From Maylandia zebra (Eukaryota; Chordata; Actinopteri; Cichliformes; Cichlidae): 64,000 nt of DNA. The stretch is from contig NC_135176.1 in the NCBI RefSeq assembly GCF_041146795.1, positions 18,363,786 through 18,427,785 on the forward strand, written 5' to 3'. The stretch's first letter is position 1; each line of letters starts with the position of its first letter. A program made the translations under genes and the position numbers. Under the pieces are notes generated by a model. It was given only the letters and a program-made list of their open reading frames with translations, made no database searches and had not been told where the DNA came from. Below, piece by piece: positions 1 to 10,836 of the stretch.

Positions 1-280
1 TCCATTATAATCACTTACTTTTTTTAGAGTCGTACAATACCACGTGTCACATACTAAAAAAATTTGAAAAATACGAAAAATATATCGATTCTCACATTAA
101 AATATCAATGTTTTAGTAATTTAGATTAAATTTGTAGTTTATCATTAACAGGAACACAGTGGAAAGAAACTATAACATTCGGATTGTCTACATTAAAAGG
201 AAATACTTCCTCTTCCGTCTTTCATAGTCATGTGCGAAATACGGCTGTATAAATGTCTCGCAGCCCCTTGACTCACAGCA
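1..280. other. AT-rich flank, nothing recognised
   Basis: No coding potential, RNA gene or recognisable repeat end was found. It directly precedes the BED-finger remnant and may be the 5' part of the same hAT element. Confidence 0.4.
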
Positions 281-1853
281 ATGGCTGAGCGTAATTGGAG
301 TCATGTTTGGACGTATTTTACCTCCACAAACAGCTGAGACGTGGTTTGCGATTCATGTGGCAAAAAAGTGAGGTGTTGTGACCATACTTGCCAACCTTGA
401 GACCTCAGAATTAGGGAGACATTCAAAAGGGCTGTTGGGGGGGGGGTGTGTGTGTGTGTGTGATAAATACATTTTACAGGGTTTATTTATCGGGTAAAAT
501 ACGTTAAATGTCACCGTTATTATTGGCCGGCCGGTAAACAGCGGTGGTGTCCAAATTAAGAGGCTGCTTCCACCTGAGGACCCGGCCTTCGCGGTCTAAA
601 GAAAGCCGGGTAGTACGTCACAAGCTCCCTCAGTGAAGTGAAACTGCCGTCTGCTCCTTGCTATCTAAAATATAACCGGGCGCTGACTTAAACTCTCGAC
701 CATCTCAAACTTCTGTTTAATCATTTTCTGTTAGACATTTATTCAGCTGTGTGAAAACCCCGGAGGAACCCTCCCGAGGGATTAATAAAGTTAAATTTAA
801 TTGAATCGAATCTAATAACTTTAATCTCAGCCAAACCGATTTACTCATGAACAAATAAAACACTGAAAAAGCCAAACAATAACATTTTTAAGTTATCAAA
901 GTGACTTATATATCATGTTTAACCCGAGTAGCGAAAGATCGCGGGGGTTTGAAGATGATGTGTCGGTCGCCTCAGATATTTGAAGTTTACACAGCTACAT
1001 TCTCACCTGAAAATATGTTAAAAAAAATTTGCGACTGTTGAGACAACGCCGGTGTCTGCAATTCTTTTGGTCCTGGTAGAGATCACGCTGAGATGTTTCC
1101 ATGTTTTACACAATCCTTTTATTACCCATTATTCTTACAGATCCATCTGGAGATCAGCACACTGCATCCTATGCAGTCCTTTGCTAAAGGCTGATCTAAA
1201 GAACTCCACACAACAGTTACAGTTATAACCTCTGGTCTCCTCCCCCCTACAGTAAACACCCCCACAATGCAAATACACTAGTACAGTGGCCAAGGGTGCT
1301 GACACCCTGACCCCCATCTCCTTTTAAGGTCTTTGTCTGCCCCTCACCCTCAGTAACTCTTGCATCCTTGCCTGGGGATGGGGGTTGATTGTCCTCCTGC
1401 CCTGCACCCCAGTTCTTTGTTCCCATTCCAGGCCTTCTTACACCCATTAACGGCCATATTGTAATATTACAATCAATCCCAAACTATATTCTCTTTATTC
1501 TGATGTATATTATGGAATCTATCCTCAACATGGCTTAGAAAGAGAAATAAGAGCAATATTAAAACTAAGTAGCTGGAATTGGCTGGGCCGCGCTATGAAT
1601 TCTGCAATATGGTTTTTCAATTTTGTTGTCCGGGAGGAAAATCGGGAGAAATTTGGGAGAATGGTGGCTCCGGGAGATTTTCGGGAGGGGCACTGAAATT
1701 CGGGATTCTCCCGGAAAAATCGGGAGGGTTTGCATGTATGGTTGTGGCAACACCACTAACCTTGTCAAACACCTCAGAGTAAATCATATCACAGAATATG
1801 ACGAGCGTATGTTGAGGCGAACTGAAAAGGAGGAGAGGGACAGGTGCTGCTAG
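281..1853 (+). pseudogene. BED zinc finger remnant (hAT/ZBED type), split by a later insertion
   Basis: An ATG at 281 opens a frame reading MAERNWSHVWTYF, the start of a BED zinc finger. After an in-frame TGA near 335 it continues CDSCGKKV up to 382. The second half of the finger, reading NTTNLVKHLRVNH, resumes at 1749 beyond a 1.36 kb insertion, and runs to a stop at about 1853. Removing the insertion and one copy of its 8-bp target duplication puts the two halves in one frame with the expected C-x2-C and H-x3-5-H spacing. BED fingers are typical of hAT transposases and their domesticated ZBED relatives. No transposase core follows, so this is a dead N-terminal fragment. Confidence 0.8.
383..1740. 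mobile_element. Non-autonomous hAT-like element inserted in the BED finger
   Basis: The termini are imperfect inverted repeats: catacttgccaacc at the left and ggtttgcatgtatg at the right. They are flanked by 8-bp direct repeats, gttgtgac (375-382) and gttgtggc (1741-1748), with one mismatch. An 8-bp duplication is the hAT hallmark. The right 120 bp is built of repeated cgggag blocks. A short G/GT run lies at 437-461. No ORF resembles a transposase, so it would depend on an autonomous partner. Confidence 0.75.
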
Positions 1854-2019
1854 CGCGAGATAGACGTCTCTCACGGAGTCCTTTAGTGCTGCATGCAGGC
1901 ACAACTTAAGTTTTTTTATTTTTATATGATGAACCCTGCATTATTAAGTGATAAGAACAAGTAATCTGATGTCCTGTAATCATTATGATGCTATAATTTG
2001 AGATACAATAAATAAAAAA

Positions 2020-2122
2020 AGTTTTTGTACTAAGTATCCGTACGGATCAGTATCGTCGATACCACCCTGAATATTACTTGGTATTGGATCGGAAAGAAAA
2101 TCACTGGTATCGCACATCACTA
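2020..2122. repeat. hAT-like terminal sequence
   Basis: The stretch ends in actggtatcgcacatcacta, which resembles the terminal repeat of a common fish hAT family. It lies downstream of the BED-finger remnant and could be that element's 3' end. The matching left terminus was not found. Confidence 0.45.
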
Positions 2123-2690
2123 CAATTCACACTAAAACATCCAACAAAACTGTGAGACAAAATGCACAAAGGGAATGAGCAGTGTTTGAATCACTTTTGT
2201 TATCTTTAACTGTGTTTAATTGCTCTGCATCCGGGGACACTAGTGTACAGTCACCTCGCCTCAGCGGCCGCTAGCCAACTGAGGAGAATAGCGCGCAACC
2301 ACAGGAAGTGACTTTGTGAGAATTCAAAGGTCACACAAACAAAATAAAAGCTCCCAAAATACAAATACAGACATTGAGTACGTATAAATAAACACATATA
2401 CATAACCAATACTGACAAAGCAAAATAACACTAGAGGATTGATCTTTGGTGAAATATAAATGATTTTTTAATACACCTGTTACATTTTGTTTTTTATTCA
2501 TTAAAATAGTGCCTTATCAGCTTAGAGTGACCTGCTTATAGATTAAAAGCCTAAAGTGTCTGGATGTGGGTGGAAAATTTTCCCCTCTGCCTGCATCAGC
2601 ATGTCCCTGCTCTGCGGGAGTTTCCACGGCTGCCTGCACAGAAGCTCTGTCAGCCAATGCACTGTTGGCCAGAGCCGAGCAATCAAACTT
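2123..2690. other. Intergenic, nothing recognised
   Basis: Mostly AT-rich with a GC-rich patch near 2250-2300. No coding frame or repeat end could be supported. Confidence 0.3.
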
Positions 2691-2699
2691 AGGATGTGA

Positions 2700-3765
2700 T
2701 GATTCTCCCTCACTCTGGAGAAAGTGGGAGATATCGGGGGGGGGGGGGGTGGTGGTAAAGAAGGATGGTCCAGATGGCTGAACCTGACAAACCTCTCAGG
2801 CAGACCATGTGTGTGCGAGTGGTCGATGACCGCCCTTGCAACACACTCCAGAACACGGCAAGTGAATGGGGAACATTCAGCTTCTGAACCTGTGGGAAAG
2901 GAAGGGCTGTTAGGCCGCCTACTTCTTTTTTCTGGCCTGGTGACTGACAAGCTGACAGCCCGCACTCGTCTGTTGCCTGAGTGGAGATGCAAGGGCTGGC
3001 TGGGGCTTCATTTGTTTTGGGATCTTGAACTGAGTGGGAGGCTGGGTTACCACTTTCATCACGCGAACATTCATCACAGGGCCAGAGATGTTGTTGGCTC
3101 AGTTTTCCGGGGATGGCCTCATCATCCCTCTTCCTCACCTCACATTTCTGCTGCATGGAAGCCAGAGGAGTCCCAAAAATGTTGTCAGTCATGATCAACA
3201 TGTCCAAGATGTCCTCCTTCCTCTCTGAGAGGTTTCTCAGGTTGAGCAATCTGGCTCTGCTCCTTTCAGTCATGGTGGACTGAAAACAGTCTTATTTTGA
3301 TGGGATTCTGGGGGTCCTGGAGGAGGCCATAGCCAGCCCCAAATGGAGGTGGGCTGTGACTAACTGTTCCATAGGGGGCATGCAGAGTAAGGCGTGCTTG
3401 CCCATGCCCTCAAAATTAAGTGAAGAATCCCCCTGTATAGGGCTTCTGCTGCTGAATGGGTAGTCCTTCCAAGAGACAGTTACCTCTTCCAGTAGCTCCA
3501 AGAAGACTGAGAGTAACTGCTTTGCTACCCTTATGGCCTGCGCAATTTCTTCCCTTCTTAATATGATCTGGTGGTCTCAGTTAATACATTTGTCCTAGCG
3601 TTTCCCACTGTAAAACGTTTATACATGTTTTGCAGTGGGAGAGGCTGGTGTGCTCTAATTCTCATCCTGAAGAGTGGTCGTAACATTAGGCTTGGCAGCC
3701 TAAGAGGGAGGTACGAAGATTTCATATTCTTCCTCGTCGTAATTAAACTCCAACACATCATTTTT
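2700..3765 (-). pseudogene. Decayed gag-like reading frame of a fish retroelement (possibly DIRS-type)
   Basis: Three minus-strand blocks in different frames read like one degraded protein. An acidic start lies at about 3765-3700. A block at 3501-3292 begins ELLEEVTVSWKD and contains PFSSRSPIQG. A block at 3273-3110 contains LSERKEDILDM and ASMQQKCE, followed by a low-complexity tail to about 2700. This block order resembles a gag-like ORF dispersed in fish genomes next to DIRS-type retroelements; that match is from memory. No reverse transcriptase or recombinase is adjacent. Frame changes and deletions between blocks make it non-functional. Confidence 0.5.
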
Positions 3766-3769
3766 CTTT

Positions 3770-5255
3770 CTCTGTGTTGTTAGGAATATGGCTGGGATGA
3801 ATAGACCTATATGTTTCCACTCTCCCTAATTACCCTTGTGTGTATATTTTGTTTCATTTTTCCCTCTGTTCATTGACAGGTCATCTGCTCACCTTGCACC
3901 ATGTTTCTGGTTGTCATGCTTCATGCTCAGGTGTTCCATCTTTAAGTATTCCAAGTTAATGTTACATGTCCCTAGTGTTTAGTTTAGTCCAGTTTTCCCA
4001 GTTTAGTCTTAGTACGTTTTGCTTTAGTTTACTCCTGTCTTCCATTTGTATCACTCTCCAGTTTTCCGATTTAGTCAAGTTTTGTTTCCACCTGAATATG
4101 TTGGAACCAGCAGACCTTTAGTTTAGCAACAATTTTGAGTTTGGTGTCTGTGTTACTCCGCTCCGCATCATATGGATATTCTCCACTAGAGAAGAGAAGG
4201 GCCTCAGTTGGCCCAGATTGCTATGGCCAACCCAGGTTTTATGGATTGCCTACCGTCTCGGCTTGCCAGCATCACCCACAACATCGTTGTTCTGAACTGA
4301 TTAGAGTCAGCAACCTGCGTCTCTCACCAGCGGCATACTCACCAGCTCTATCACTGCCATTAAGCCCTTCAACATCCATGTTGGCGCTGCTGCGGCAAAG
4401 CCTCTAAAGTCCTTCCAAGTCCATGTCACCACAGAAACGGACAAACTCCTCGGCAGGCATGTGGTCTGAAGATGGGGAGCCTATTGTGCAGACGTATCGT
4501 GTGAGCAAAGTATTCAAATACAACTAACTTGCATGAGCATGTATGTGCCCCACAGCTGAGTATGCTCGGCTTCTGCTTCTGCAACTCCATCAACAAGCAT
4601 TTGGGTGCACTCTGAGGAGGATGCATTTACTCGCAGATGAAAGAGGGTACTATTAAAACAGCGCTATTATTATTATTTTTTTTCTGTTGACGGTTTCTAT
4701 TAGCTTCATCATTATTAGCAAACTTACTCATGGGCAAATAAATAAATAAATAAATCACCCTTGTAAAAACGATCACCGTTGTGCTCAGTCTATCTATGAC
4801 AGTCAATATATTCGTCCAGTCGCCCAACCCTAGTGTTCATGGAAATGTATGTTGAAAATGTTTTTTGTGTCGCCGAATCAGCTCTCCCAGATACTGAGAC
4901 TCTGCTCAGGCTCCGTTTAATGACTGAAGAAACTGTGAAAGATGAGAGATGGATTGTGTTTTGGATTTGTGGAAAACACATTTCCCAAAAGACTGTAAAT
5001 ACCAGTGGTTATCCCTGAGTGCACCCTTCTCATGTTTCTTTCCCCGGGGCAGCCGCAGTCCTGTCTTCCCCGCACCCATCAAAATTTCCCGGATGAGGGT
5101 GGCTAGGGCTCAGCCACTCCCTGTTTCTACTCCTAGGGTGGCTGCAGTCCAGCCTCCCCCTGTACCGAATCCAGTTCCCCAAATGAGGGTGGCTAGGGCA
5201 CCTGACTTATGCTTTAGCAGGAAAACTACATCATAGCTACATTGTAACTGCAAAT
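3770..5255. other. Intergenic repeats, mostly unrecognised
   Basis: The left part carries repeats of agtttagtyyagttt style (3975-4090). An (AAAT)n run lies at 4735-4755. The stretch gtccagtcgcccaaccctag near 4812-4831 looks like the end of a non-autonomous hAT. At 5090-5200 a GC-rich block repeats gagggtggctaggg twice. No gene is supported. Confidence 0.35.
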
Positions 5256-5667
5256 CCCTTGGAAACTGTACAGCGTAAATTGATTGCCTGATAGCAATTG
5301 GACTGTTCAGTATTACTGATTCCTCCTGTGCATTTCTAACTTCTTTTTCACCAATATTTTTGATTTTATTAGTGAGACAATAATAATTTTCTTATCTTAT
5401 CATATTCATATAATGAATACTAATCAAAGCATCAACTTAAGGACTCAAAAATTCCTGGTGGGAAGTTGTTGAAAGTATGTATGTAATGTACAAAGAAGTA
5501 GAAAACCTTGCCTGCAAATAAAAACTGATAACAACAAACAGCAGGGACACAGAAGGGAAAACAACTCTCTACATTTAATTTGTTTCTATTGGCAGGCAAC
5601 GTTTATAGCACACAACCACGAAGAGCAGCTCAAAAGCTGGCTAGTTAATGTCTTCACTCAGAGAACC

Positions 5668-5712
5668 AATGTTACAACATAGCTACTAAACGTGTGGTTA
5701 TGTTGTAACATT
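5668..5712. repeat. Perfect 14-bp hairpin
   Basis: Arms 5668-5681 and 5699-5712 are exact reverse complements with a 17-nt spacer that starts gctactaaacgtg. The same 13 nt starts the spacer of the neighbouring hairpin. Confidence 0.9.
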
Positions 5713-5732
5713 GTTACAATTTTGTTGTAACC

Positions 5733-5819
5733 ATCACATGGTTTAATGAAGAGGAACAGACAGCTACTAAACGTGACAGGCTGTGTGGTTGTCTGTTCCT
5801 CTTCATTAAACCATGTGAT
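5733..5819. repeat. Perfect 30-bp hairpin
   Basis: Arms 5733-5762 and 5790-5819 are exact reverse complements with a 27-nt spacer. The spacer again begins gctactaaacgtg, as in the hairpin 40 bp upstream. Confidence 0.9.
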
Positions 5820-6608
5820 CATAAAATTATGAGTAGAATTTACTCAATCCGGTCACTACACAATGATTCAGTTTATTTGCCACAAAAAATAAAGTTTCTA
5901 GGTTTCTACCAGTTTAGTCAGTCCTTTACATAATATTTATATTTTGGTTGGACATTCTTTGAAACAGTAATCAAAGGTTCCTGATATCCACATAGAAGGT
6001 GGAAGAAAGAGAAGTTGGAATACTTCCTGACATATTCTCAGAGCAGACAATGTTTAAATATGTTTAAACAGTCATTAAAGTGTATTTATTTAGTTATATA
6101 GGGGCTTTAATAAATTCCCTTTAAACAAAAACAAACAAACAAACAAACAAGCATATGTCATGTTGCAATGCATATTTCTCAGAAAGGCAACCCTTACATT
6201 TGGCTAAAGATAAATGTGATTACTTATCACTATCACCTCACAGCATCGAGGTCCCTGCTTTGAACCTAATCTTTCACCTTTCCATACATGACTTGTCAAC
6301 TCCTTTTTATTTTATTTATTTTGTATATGTAATGATAAATGGTTCATAAACTGGCCATAGTTGTGAATAAGTATCTATCTGTCTCTCTGTGTTGGTCCTA
6401 ACAGTAACTATTACAATTGCTTAAAAAATTACAAATCACAAATCTTGCTACATGTGCTTTAAAATCAAACGCACATTCCCCCGTGAAGTGTGACATTTGT
6501 AATTTGGGTTCTGTTTGGAAGTACTTAACCATAATTCAACACAGTTTTTATTTTATAAGCATTCCTTAAATAAACAAAGGGGTAAAAATACTTATGCCAA
6601 ATTTATTC

Positions 6609-7588
6609 TTACTTTTTAAATTTGACTTTACTAATTTTGTAGTGTGTTGTGATTCTTAAGAACCTCTTCAGAGATTCTTTGATTTCTTGTGTCTGAAGAA
6701 CATATATGATAGGGTTCAGCATTGGAGGAAAGACTGATGTCAGAGACAGGTTTATGATTCTGGCATTTGGCTCTATGTTTGCGCCTAGAGTAAATGTGAT
6801 TAATATTGGGAGGAAATAGATTGCCACTAATGAAAGATGAGCTGTACAGGTTTTAAAACCTTTCATTCTTTCTCGAACTGTGGCTACCTTAGCTAAAGCA
6901 TAGCAGATACACAAATAACTCAACAAAACAATTGTAAGAGGAAGCCAAAGAATAAGAGCTGGCAAAATCCAAGCAGTTATATCGCTGGGTGTATAATCAT
7001 TGCATGCAAGCCGGTATATCTGACCATGGTCACAAAAAAAGCTTTTAATAACAACTGATTCACAGAAAGAAAGCCTTGTAAGAAGGCCAGTTGCAATGAG
7101 TACAACAATAATGACAAACACCCAGAAAGAGGCAATTAAACAGAACATGAACTTGTGAGTCACCTTCAGTTGATAATGCAGTGGGTAAACGATCGCCATA
7201 ACTCTGTCATATGAAAGTGCAACCAGATTTAGAGCTTGCATTGAAAGGAATACATAGCAGAAAAACAGGAATGTCAAGCAGTCATTATAGGAAATGGGGG
7301 GTGATTAAACAAAAAGATATCGAGAACCTTTGGCACCATGGCAGAGTTACCTAACAGATCAACCAATGCAAGATTGAAAACTGCAATATATTTCGGTGTT
7401 CTTAGATTGTGATCCAAATATATTGCGGCCATGACAGCTGTGTTTGCCAGGACAGAAATAATATAAACAAAAAACAGAAAGGCATAATAATATTTTATAT
7501 TAGGAATGCCAATAAATCCACTTATAATGAAAAATGCAGGGCGCAAAAAAGTAATATTTTTTCCAAGTGCAGAGTTGAAAAGATCCAT
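6609..7588 (-). pseudogene. Odorant receptor pseudogene (frameshifted)
   Basis: A type I olfactory GPCR of the same subfamily as the intact genes in this window. The start ATG at 7588 begins MDLFNSALGKNITF with an N-glycosylation site. TM1 and TM2 (conserved LALVDLL) are readable. At about 7300 the frame is lost: intact copies have a C-rich stretch coding HPHISYN, and here it has become a run of six Cs one base short. Downstream the second frame keeps SYDRVMAIVYPLHY, the extracellular loop cysteines, KGFKTCTAHL and PPMLNPIIYV to the stop. Total length 980 nt, against 981 expected. This single lesion sits in a homopolymer, so a sequencing error or a segregating allele is possible. Confidence 0.9.
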
Positions 7589-7795
7589 TGGCAAAAAATC
7601 TTAGAGTCTTATATTGCCTAAGCTCTGATAATGCAGACAGCAGTACTGCACATTATGATTCTCTTATGCAAACTGGAGTACCCCAGATGAAGTTCTAACT
7701 ATCTGCAGATCCCCTCAGTGTCTCCCTTAAGCGTATTGTACACCTATTCCAAAAAGGCCTATGCTTTTAAACCCATAACTACTAACACACATAGG

Positions 7796-7822
7796 TGTTT
7801 GTGTGTGTGTGTGTGTGTGTGT
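7796..7822. repeat. (GT)n microsatellite
   Basis: About 13 GT units upstream of the OR pseudogene. Confidence 0.9.
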
Positions 7823-8129
7823 ATTTTCACACACTATAGTTTCCAAATGTAAATGTTTTATTTTCTTTTCTTTGTTTGATATAGGATTTTAACTTTTCAA
7901 GCTGTAGGCTCTGTTTCTCAGTTCTACTTTTAAATACTCTAGGAACCACAAGTAAGCCACAGACTGAGAGCAAAGATCTCTAATGGGGTGATACGGCACT
8001 ATAAGGTCAATAAGATAAGATGGAGTCTGATTATTCAAGACTATATGTAAGGAGCAGAATTTTAAATTTGATTTTAGATTTAACGGGGAGCCGGTGAAGA
8101 GAAACCCATATAGAATAAATATGCTCTTG

Positions 8130-8310
8130 GGTGCCGGTTTAGCTTTAGTGGGCTGAGCAGGTGACCATATGCCGTATGGCTAAGAGTGGCTGGCCTGGGT
8201 TCGAATAGGACCTTTGGCCCTTTGCTTCATGTCTTCCCAGCTCTCCCTCCGATTTCTTGTCAGTCTCTACTGTCCCTATCAAAAAAAGAAAAAAAAATAC
8301 TAAAAAGGAT
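8130..8310 (+). mobile_element. tRNA-derived SINE
   Basis: An A-box-like stretch (tggctaagagtggctgg) is followed by a B-box-like ggttcgaatagg at 8196-8207, then a body common to fish SINEs (gcttcatgtcttcccagctc) and an A-rich tail ending near 8310. Confidence 0.7.
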
Positions 8311-8340
8311 AAATGTGTTCTCTCTTTCTAGAGATAAATG

Positions 8341-8868
8341 TGAAGTCATGCCGGCTTGTTGCCCGGATCAACAAGGTCCGTGTCAGGTGTTGAGGAACCA
8401 GGGCACCCTGATGAGAAGTGGGCTACTGGAACAAGAAGGCATTGGTAGGCAAGAGACGAAAATGGGGCGTTGTTGGAATGCTACTATGGAAGTAACCCCG
8501 GCGAAAGGCGCTACACGAATAGGATGGAATCTTCAATATACAACATCCACATTGAGCTACTAGTTGTTTCACAGTCGGAGTTTCAACATTCAGAAGAAGG
8601 GATTGTACTCACAGCTAGAGATTGACAAGGCACAACACACATGCTACAGCAAGGGTGAGCCAGGAAGACATCCGAGATTGGGTACAGGTCAGGCATCATA
8701 GCAGCTAAGATGAACAGGCACATGGGTCAATACATGACTGGGACACAGAAAGGGATTGGCAAGAATACCAGATGTGCAAAACACCAACGACTGGTAGACT
8801 AGGACCCTCAAGCTCCCACGCCTCTGGTAGAGGACCCGAGCTTGAAGCATATTAAGGGGGAGTTATCT
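8341..8868 (+). mobile_element. Internally deleted R4/Rex6-like LINE remnant
   Basis: The segment 8690-8805 matches the reverse transcriptase of the LINE at 11.6 kb almost base for base ([18 protein letters not shown]), ending in a stop. The preceding 350 bp looks like the 5' part of the same family. The last 60 bp (gcctctggtagaggacccga) resembles its 3' end. Most of the RT and the endonuclease are missing. It ends against a long GT run. Confidence 0.75.
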
Positions 8869-8869
8869 A

Positions 8870-8871
<2 letters not shown>

Positions 8872-8929
<58 letters not shown>
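8872..8929. repeat. (GT)n microsatellite
   Basis: About 28 uninterrupted GT units, immediately 3' of the R4 remnant. Confidence 0.95.
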
Positions 8930-8930
<1 letters not shown>

Positions 8931-8935
8931 TTCAC

Positions 8936-9904
8936 AGTTCGGGTCAGTTCGATACTTTGGTTATATGGTTATATATTTTTTCAATACAAAAAAAAATGTT
9001 CATGCCTTTTTTCATTTGTAATTTATTAAAATTATAAATATTTCTTTTAACTCAAAATTACAGTTTTTAAATTAAATGTTGCTGAAACATCAAAATAATA
9101 AAATAAAAAAATTCTGATGGAGAGTTTATTACAGAGAAATGGCTCTTTCCAAAACAAAAGCTATACTATACGCTTCTTCTGGGGTATTCTCAGAAGCATA
9201 TTAAACATATCAGGTCCCCATAAGGAGAATCATGTGCTAACGGCTGTCTAAATGACTCGGGTAAAGTTTGTAGCATGCGTGCTTGTTTTTGTCTGCTTCC
9301 ACTTGTCTTTGCACTAGGATGCTGTCGGAGTAAATGTGCAGTCATATTCGTTGTGTTCCCACTAGTGCTGTCAGCGTTAATCTCGTTGAAACGGCGTTAA
9401 CGCCACAATACGGCAAATCTCCGTTAATGAGCTACCGCGGATCGCCCCGTGCATGGGGCTGGACGGCCAACATGTTAACGAGCAAACTGCGCTAACACAC
9501 TAGTTCCCACCCATGTAATTGAGCATTGCATGGCACATCCAACATACTGTTTTACTTTAGTCCATGACGCGCTTACCTTCAGGGTCATACGTCACATGAA
9601 AACCAAAATAGTTCCAAACGCCAGATCTGAATGAGGGTGGGGGAGGTTCATTTTGCCATGTTGCAAGGAGAGCTTAACTTCTGTCTCGCTAGCTTGCCCT
9701 GCGCTCAGTGAATCTGCATTCGACTACTCCGCCTAGGCTGCACTGTCGAGCGCAGATCCACTGAGCGCTCAACACAGACAGCATCGTCAGAAGGAATGTT
9801 GATAAAATAAATTAAAAATTTTGTATTGTTTGATACATATGCGTACCGAACTGAAAGCACTGTATCGAACGGTTCAATATCGATACGAGTATCGTTGCAC
9901 CCCT
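8936..9904. mobile_element. hAT-like non-autonomous element (left end uncertain)
   Basis: The right end, atacgagtatcgttgcaccc at about 9882-9901 followed by ctaa, is typical of a fish hAT family. The left limit is placed at the first tcagttcgatact-like sequence near 8945, without a clear inverted match. The interior carries no transposase. A smaller element is nested at 9363-9502. Confidence 0.5.
9363..9502. mobile_element. 140-bp hAT-type MITE with perfect 8-bp TSD
   Basis: It starts tagtgctgtcagcg and ends cgctaacacacta; the ends are imperfect inverted repeats. Flanks are exact 8-bp direct repeats, gttcccac at 9355-9362 and 9503-9510. Confidence 0.85.
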
Positions 9905-9971
9905 AATATATATGTATATATGTATATGTGTATATATATATATATGTATATGTGTATATTTATATATATAT
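9905..9971. repeat. TATATG microsatellite, left part
   Basis: TA/TATATG repeats, continuing at 10515 on the far side of a solo LTR. Confidence 0.9.
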
Positions 9972-10514
9972 TGTTAGATTATAATATTATTTTATGCCAT
10001 GTTATACCCCTAATTAAAGATTGTGAATTAATATGTAGTTTTAGTTTGCATTATTCTCCTGAATTAGAAGAAGCTGATAACTATTGCATTAGTTAAACTG
10101 ATTAGCATTACATTAAACTGCTGACTTGTTGTGAATGAATGATATTGTTTTATGATGCATTATACTGCTGAGTTATAAGAAATCTAATTTGTCTGAGTAG
10201 AAGAGAACAGAGTGTGCTGGAGTTTTCTGCCCCATTTCAGCAGGAGCAGATAAACAGGGAGCCAAGGTTGTAGCTTAGGCGCTGTGTGAGAGAAAGCATG
10301 TGAATGTTTAGGCTTTGTATGATAAGGTGGAGGCACCAGAGGCTATAAAAGTTTGAGCAATGCTCCACCATTTTGAGATTTTGAGGCTGTCTGCATCAGT
10401 GTCCATCTCCCACGTGTGTGATCATTAAATCATCGTTTGACTCAACCCGACCGGACCAGTGTTGTTATTGTGGTTTTTCTCTTGTCTCCATCCCCAATAT
10501 TTTGAACCTTAACA
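9972..10514 (+). mobile_element. Solo LTR in a TA-rich microsatellite
   Basis: It begins TGTTAG and ends CCTTAACA, with 4-bp atat on each side. Inside are a TATA-box-like ggctataaaag (10342-10352) and a polyadenylation-like cattaaatcatcg. A terminal block with the sequence gaccggaccagtgttgtt is shared with the LTRs at 17438 and 22499. No internal region remains, which implies LTR-LTR recombination. Family (gypsy or ERV-like) not determined. Confidence 0.8.
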
Positions 10515-10524
10515 ATATGTATAT

Positions 10525-10558
<34 letters not shown>

Positions 10559-10593
10559 ATATGTATATGTATGTATATGTATATGTGTATATA

Positions 10594-10636
<43 letters not shown>

Positions 10637-10836
10637 GTATATATATGTATGTGTATATATGTGTATATATATGTATATGTATATGTATATATATGTATGT
10701 GTATATATGTGTATATATATGTATATGTATATATATGTATGTGTATATATGTATATGTGTATATATATATATATATGTATATGTGTATATATATATGTAT
10801 ATGTGTATATATGTATGTATATGTGTATATATATAT
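10515..10836. repeat. TATATG/TATGTA microsatellite, right part
   Basis: About 320 bp of TA, TATATG and TGTATA units. Spurious long reading frames on both strands come from this repeat. Confidence 0.95.

Larger units (their letters stand above)
5260..6608 (-). repeat. OR downstream flank, inverted paralogue of 51637-52660
   Basis: Read on the minus strand, this block matches the region downstream of the intact ORs at 50.6 and 59.7 kb. One shared stretch runs through ggaggaatcag and ggccaattgc equivalents, another is the 5880-6030 block matching 52240-52390. So the 7.6 kb pseudogene was duplicated together with at least 1.3 kb of 3' flank, in inverted orientation to the later copies. It differs by many small indels and two fold-back insertions. 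Confidence 0.75.
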
